Source of the DNA: Jannaschia helgolandensis
Lineage (GTDB): Bacteria; Pseudomonadota; Alphaproteobacteria; Rhodobacterales; Rhodobacteraceae
Direction of reading: 5' to 3'
DNA: 64,000 bases
Assembly (NCBI RefSeq): GCF_900109285.1
Contig: NZ_FNZQ01000001.1
Span: forward strand, 1,145,001 to 1,209,000
The stretch's first letter is position 1. Each line of letters opens with the position of its first letter. Both the position numbers and the translations under genes were made by a program. The notes below the pieces were generated by a model. That model ran no database searches. It had not been told where the DNA came from and saw only the letters and a list, made by a program, of their open reading frames with translations. This document shows positions 62,408 through 64,000 of this stretch, in pieces.

Positions 62408-62531
62408 TGAACCTCTGCGATATGCGGAATTGTTGGGATATTATTCAATCGGCACGACAAATATACCCCGTGTCTCGCGCAGGGACTGCGCATGGATGAA
62501 CCATTCGGTATGGAACCTGGCCGCCGCGAGC

Positions 62532-63626
62532 TTAATCAAATGTGCCTGCGACCCGCGCGCACAGCATGAACGCCCGCGCCGTGCGGGTATCTGCGAATCG
62601 GACAATTTCGCCGTCTGTGGCGATCTTTGTAAAATCGGCAAAAACCCGGTCGAAGGTTCGCAGGAAATGATGGACGGCATCGCGAAAGACGGCATCGTCC
62701 TTCATCCGCCCTGCCGTCAGGGCCAACGACGAGCGGTCCCGGATGCCGCCCAGGGCCGCGACATCCGACCCGTGGGTGCCCTCGGCAAAGGCACGCCACA
62801 GCACCGCGTCTGCGCGATGAACCGTCAGATCGTCCATGTAGATGCCGTCCTGCGCCAGTAATGTCAGCAGGTCCTGCGCGGCGGTGACCAGCTGCGCGGT
62901 GCGATGATGTTTCAGAGCCGACCGCAGAACGCGGAAACCTTCGGCATCGCGTTCGTTCTCGGGAAAGTTCATCGCGCGGATGAAGTCGTCGGGCGGCAGA
63001 GCTTCGTCTTCGGGTTCGGTGTCCAGTGCCAGCGCCGGTTGAAGCAGCAATTGCGGAAGGGGCCGGATGGGCGCGCTCAGAATAGCGTCGGGCGCTTTCG
63101 GGCGGTGCAGCGACGCGACTTCGGCCCCAAGAACGGCTTGCGCGCGCGCAACCTGTTCGATCTGCGTGCCAAGATCGCGCTTCAGCGTTGCGGCGTCGGC
63201 CGCCTGCTGGTCGAGATGGCTGAGGCGAATGGTATCGATCGCGGCCTGCAGGCGCGCGCTTTCCTCGCGCATTGTCTGGGCAGTACGCGCGACGGAAGCG
63301 GCGACCCAGATCAATGCGACGGGCAGGAAAATGCCCAGAACAGCTATCATAAAGCCGGACGGATTGCCGCGTATCAGGCGGCCTTGGTCGTCGTCCAGCG
63401 TCAGAAAATACCAGCCGACCAATCCCAGCCAACCAAGGCTGAGGACAAGCGCCGTGATCTCGATCATCGAAATACCAGCGTTCTGTCGACCCCCGCGCGT
63501 CCGGCGACGGTTGGGGCCGCGCGATGTTGTGGCTGACATCGCCTTACTGGCCGTCAGGGGCGCTGCGCCAGTCTGCGAGCCAGTCTGCGGGCCAGTCTGC
63601 GGGCCGATCTGGGGGGCGTCCGACAT
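62532..63626 (-). CDS. Hypothetical membrane protein with N-terminal GPQTG repeats
   Basis: A 364-residue protein. The N-terminus holds imperfect repeats 'IGPQTGPQTGSQTG', then a basic stretch (about 37-48). Two hydrophobic segments follow (about 54-76 and 90-112), then a likely coiled coil (115-165), a Pro-rich linker and a helical C-terminal part ending 'RAFMLCARVAGTFD'. No domain was recognised. Only the start ATG 63626 includes the repeats; a later start near residue 30 or 54 is possible. It lies four bases downstream of the greA stop on the same strand, probably cotranscribed with greA. Confidence 0.75.
   Translation of the reverse strand: MSDAPQIGPQTGPQTGSQTGAAPLTASKAMSATTSRGPNRRRTRGGRQNAGISMIEITALVLSLGWLGLVGWYFLTLDDDQGRLIRGNPSGFMIAVLGIFLPVALIWVAASVARTAQTMREESARLQAAIDTIRLSHLDQQAADAATLKRDLGTQIEQVARAQAVLGAEVASLHRPKAPDAILSAPIRPLPQLLLQPALALDTEPEDEALPPDDFIRAMNFPENERDAEGFRVLRSALKHHRTAQLVTAAQDLLTLLAQDGIYMDDLTVHRADAVLWRAFAEGTHGSDVAALGGIRDRSSLALTAGRMKDDAVFRDAVHHFLRTFDRVFADFTKIATDGEIVRFADTRTARAFMLCARVAGTFD
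63568..63615 (-). repeat. 12-bp tandem repeat in a coding region
   Basis: Three 12-base units CCAGTCTGCGRG (63568-63603) plus one diverged copy to 63615. They encode the GPQTG-type repeat of the membrane protein and could vary in number by slippage. Confidence 0.7.
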
Positions 63627-63630
63627 CCGG

Positions 63631-64000
63631 CTATTTGAAGACGACAGAGGTGATTTCGTAGCCGCGCGTGCCGCCGGGCGTCCGGACCTCGACCGAGTCG
63701 CCCTCTTCCTTGCCGATCAAGGCGCGGGCTAGCGGCGACTTGATATTCAGAAGGCCGTTTTCGATATCCGCCTCCTGCTCCCCGACAATCTGATAGGTTT
63801 TTTCGGCGTCGGTATCCTCGTCGACAAGCATCACTGTCGCGCCAAACTTGACGGTGCCCGATAATTTCGCGGGGTCGATGACGTCGGCCAGTGAAATCAG
63901 GCCCTCCAGTTCCTTGACACGACCTTCGATGAAGGAATGCTTTTCGCGCGCGGAATGGTATTCCGCATTTTCCGACAGGTCCCCATGTTCGCGGGCTTCG
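63631..64000 (-). CDS. greA: Transcription elongation factor GreA, 5' end outside the window
   Basis: Rescues arrested RNA polymerase by stimulating transcript cleavage. Read on the minus strand from the window edge, the frame gives '[20 protein letters not shown]', then '[13 protein letters not shown]' and '[20 protein letters not shown]', and ends '[14 protein letters not shown]', the coiled-coil tip and C-terminal FKBP-like domain of GreA. About 40 N-terminal residues are missing because the gene runs past base 64000. Internal ATGs are not the real start. Confidence 0.95.
   Translation of the reverse strand, partial: EAREHGDLSENAEYHSAREKHSFIEGRVKELEGLISLADVIDPAKLSGTVKFGATVMLVDEDTDAEKTYQIVGEQEADIENGLLNIKSPLARALIGKEEGDSVEVRTPGGTRGYEITSVVFK

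Overview
The window is about 64 kb of high-GC (roughly 65%) chromosomal DNA from an alphaproteobacterium, most likely a member of the Rhodobacterales (Rhodobacteraceae). The evidence is the gene set and neighbourhoods: two cobalamin clusters with CobN, a CbiG-CobJ fusion and a His-rich CbiX; DUF1674/SdhAF4, DUF1244, DUF3035 and DUF3750 proteins; a heparinase II/III gene between rsmB and purH; and calcium-binding RTX proteins. Gene density is about 90%, many genes overlap by ATGA, and no rRNA, tRNA, CRISPR array, prophage or intact insertion sequence was found.

Layout. 1-4.7 kb: a gene cut by the window edge, a CaCA-type Ca/Na exchanger, hinT, a membrane protein, a DUF3750 protein, a deletion remnant of a LysE exporter, and a small His-rich membrane protein. 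4.65-11.3 kb: corrin-ring genes cbiX, cobH, cobL, cobI, cbiG-cobJ and cobM; cobL to cobM all overlap. 11.4-14.6 kb: a D-Ala-D-Ala dipeptidase divergent from a D-amino-acid aminotransferase, two small secreted paralogues, and a DUF1244 protein. 14.8-19.6 kb: pyk, rpmI-rplT, a truncated GNAT gene beside an SGNH lipoprotein, and pheS. 19.6-34.6 kb: eleven co-directional minus-strand genes (rsmB, heparinase, purH, lspA, DUF3035, two M16 peptidases, mutL, rmuC, rnr, lytic transglycosylase). 34.7-45.2 kb: sdhAF4, dapB, rbfA, a NAGPA-type glycosidase, truB, a DUF1643 protein, a dehalogenase-like hydrolase, two membrane-anchored RTX proteins, rpsO and pnp. 45.3-53.2 kb: an IS630 transposase remnant and the second cobalamin/cobalt cluster (cobN, psuG, cobW, a DUF1636 protein, cbtA, cbtB and a clear cobalamin riboswitch). 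53.3-64 kb: smc, a transglutaminase-like protein, the late cobalamin genes cobD and cobC with a glycosyltransferase and a second DUF1636 protein, a degenerate receiver protein, a glutathionyl-hydroquinone reductase, a membrane protein, and the 3' part of greA.

How the genes work together. Cobalamin is the main theme. The riboswitch controls cbtBA (predicted cobalt import). CobW (metal-chaperone GTPase), CobN (late cobaltochelatase subunit) and CbiX (sirohydrochlorin-type chelatase with a metal-binding tail) handle cobalt. CobI, CobJ, CobM, CobL and CobH build the corrin ring, and CobC and CobD make and attach the aminopropanol arm. The mix of early-insertion (CbiX, CbiG) and late-insertion (CobN) components is the most interesting biochemical feature. 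Other points of interest are a 33-nt inverted repeat containing the cobH start codon, the two anchored RTX proteins, a D-alanine salvage pair, a pseudo-receiver with His in place of the phospho-Asp, and three gene remnants. I did not find an unmistakably new multi-gene system.
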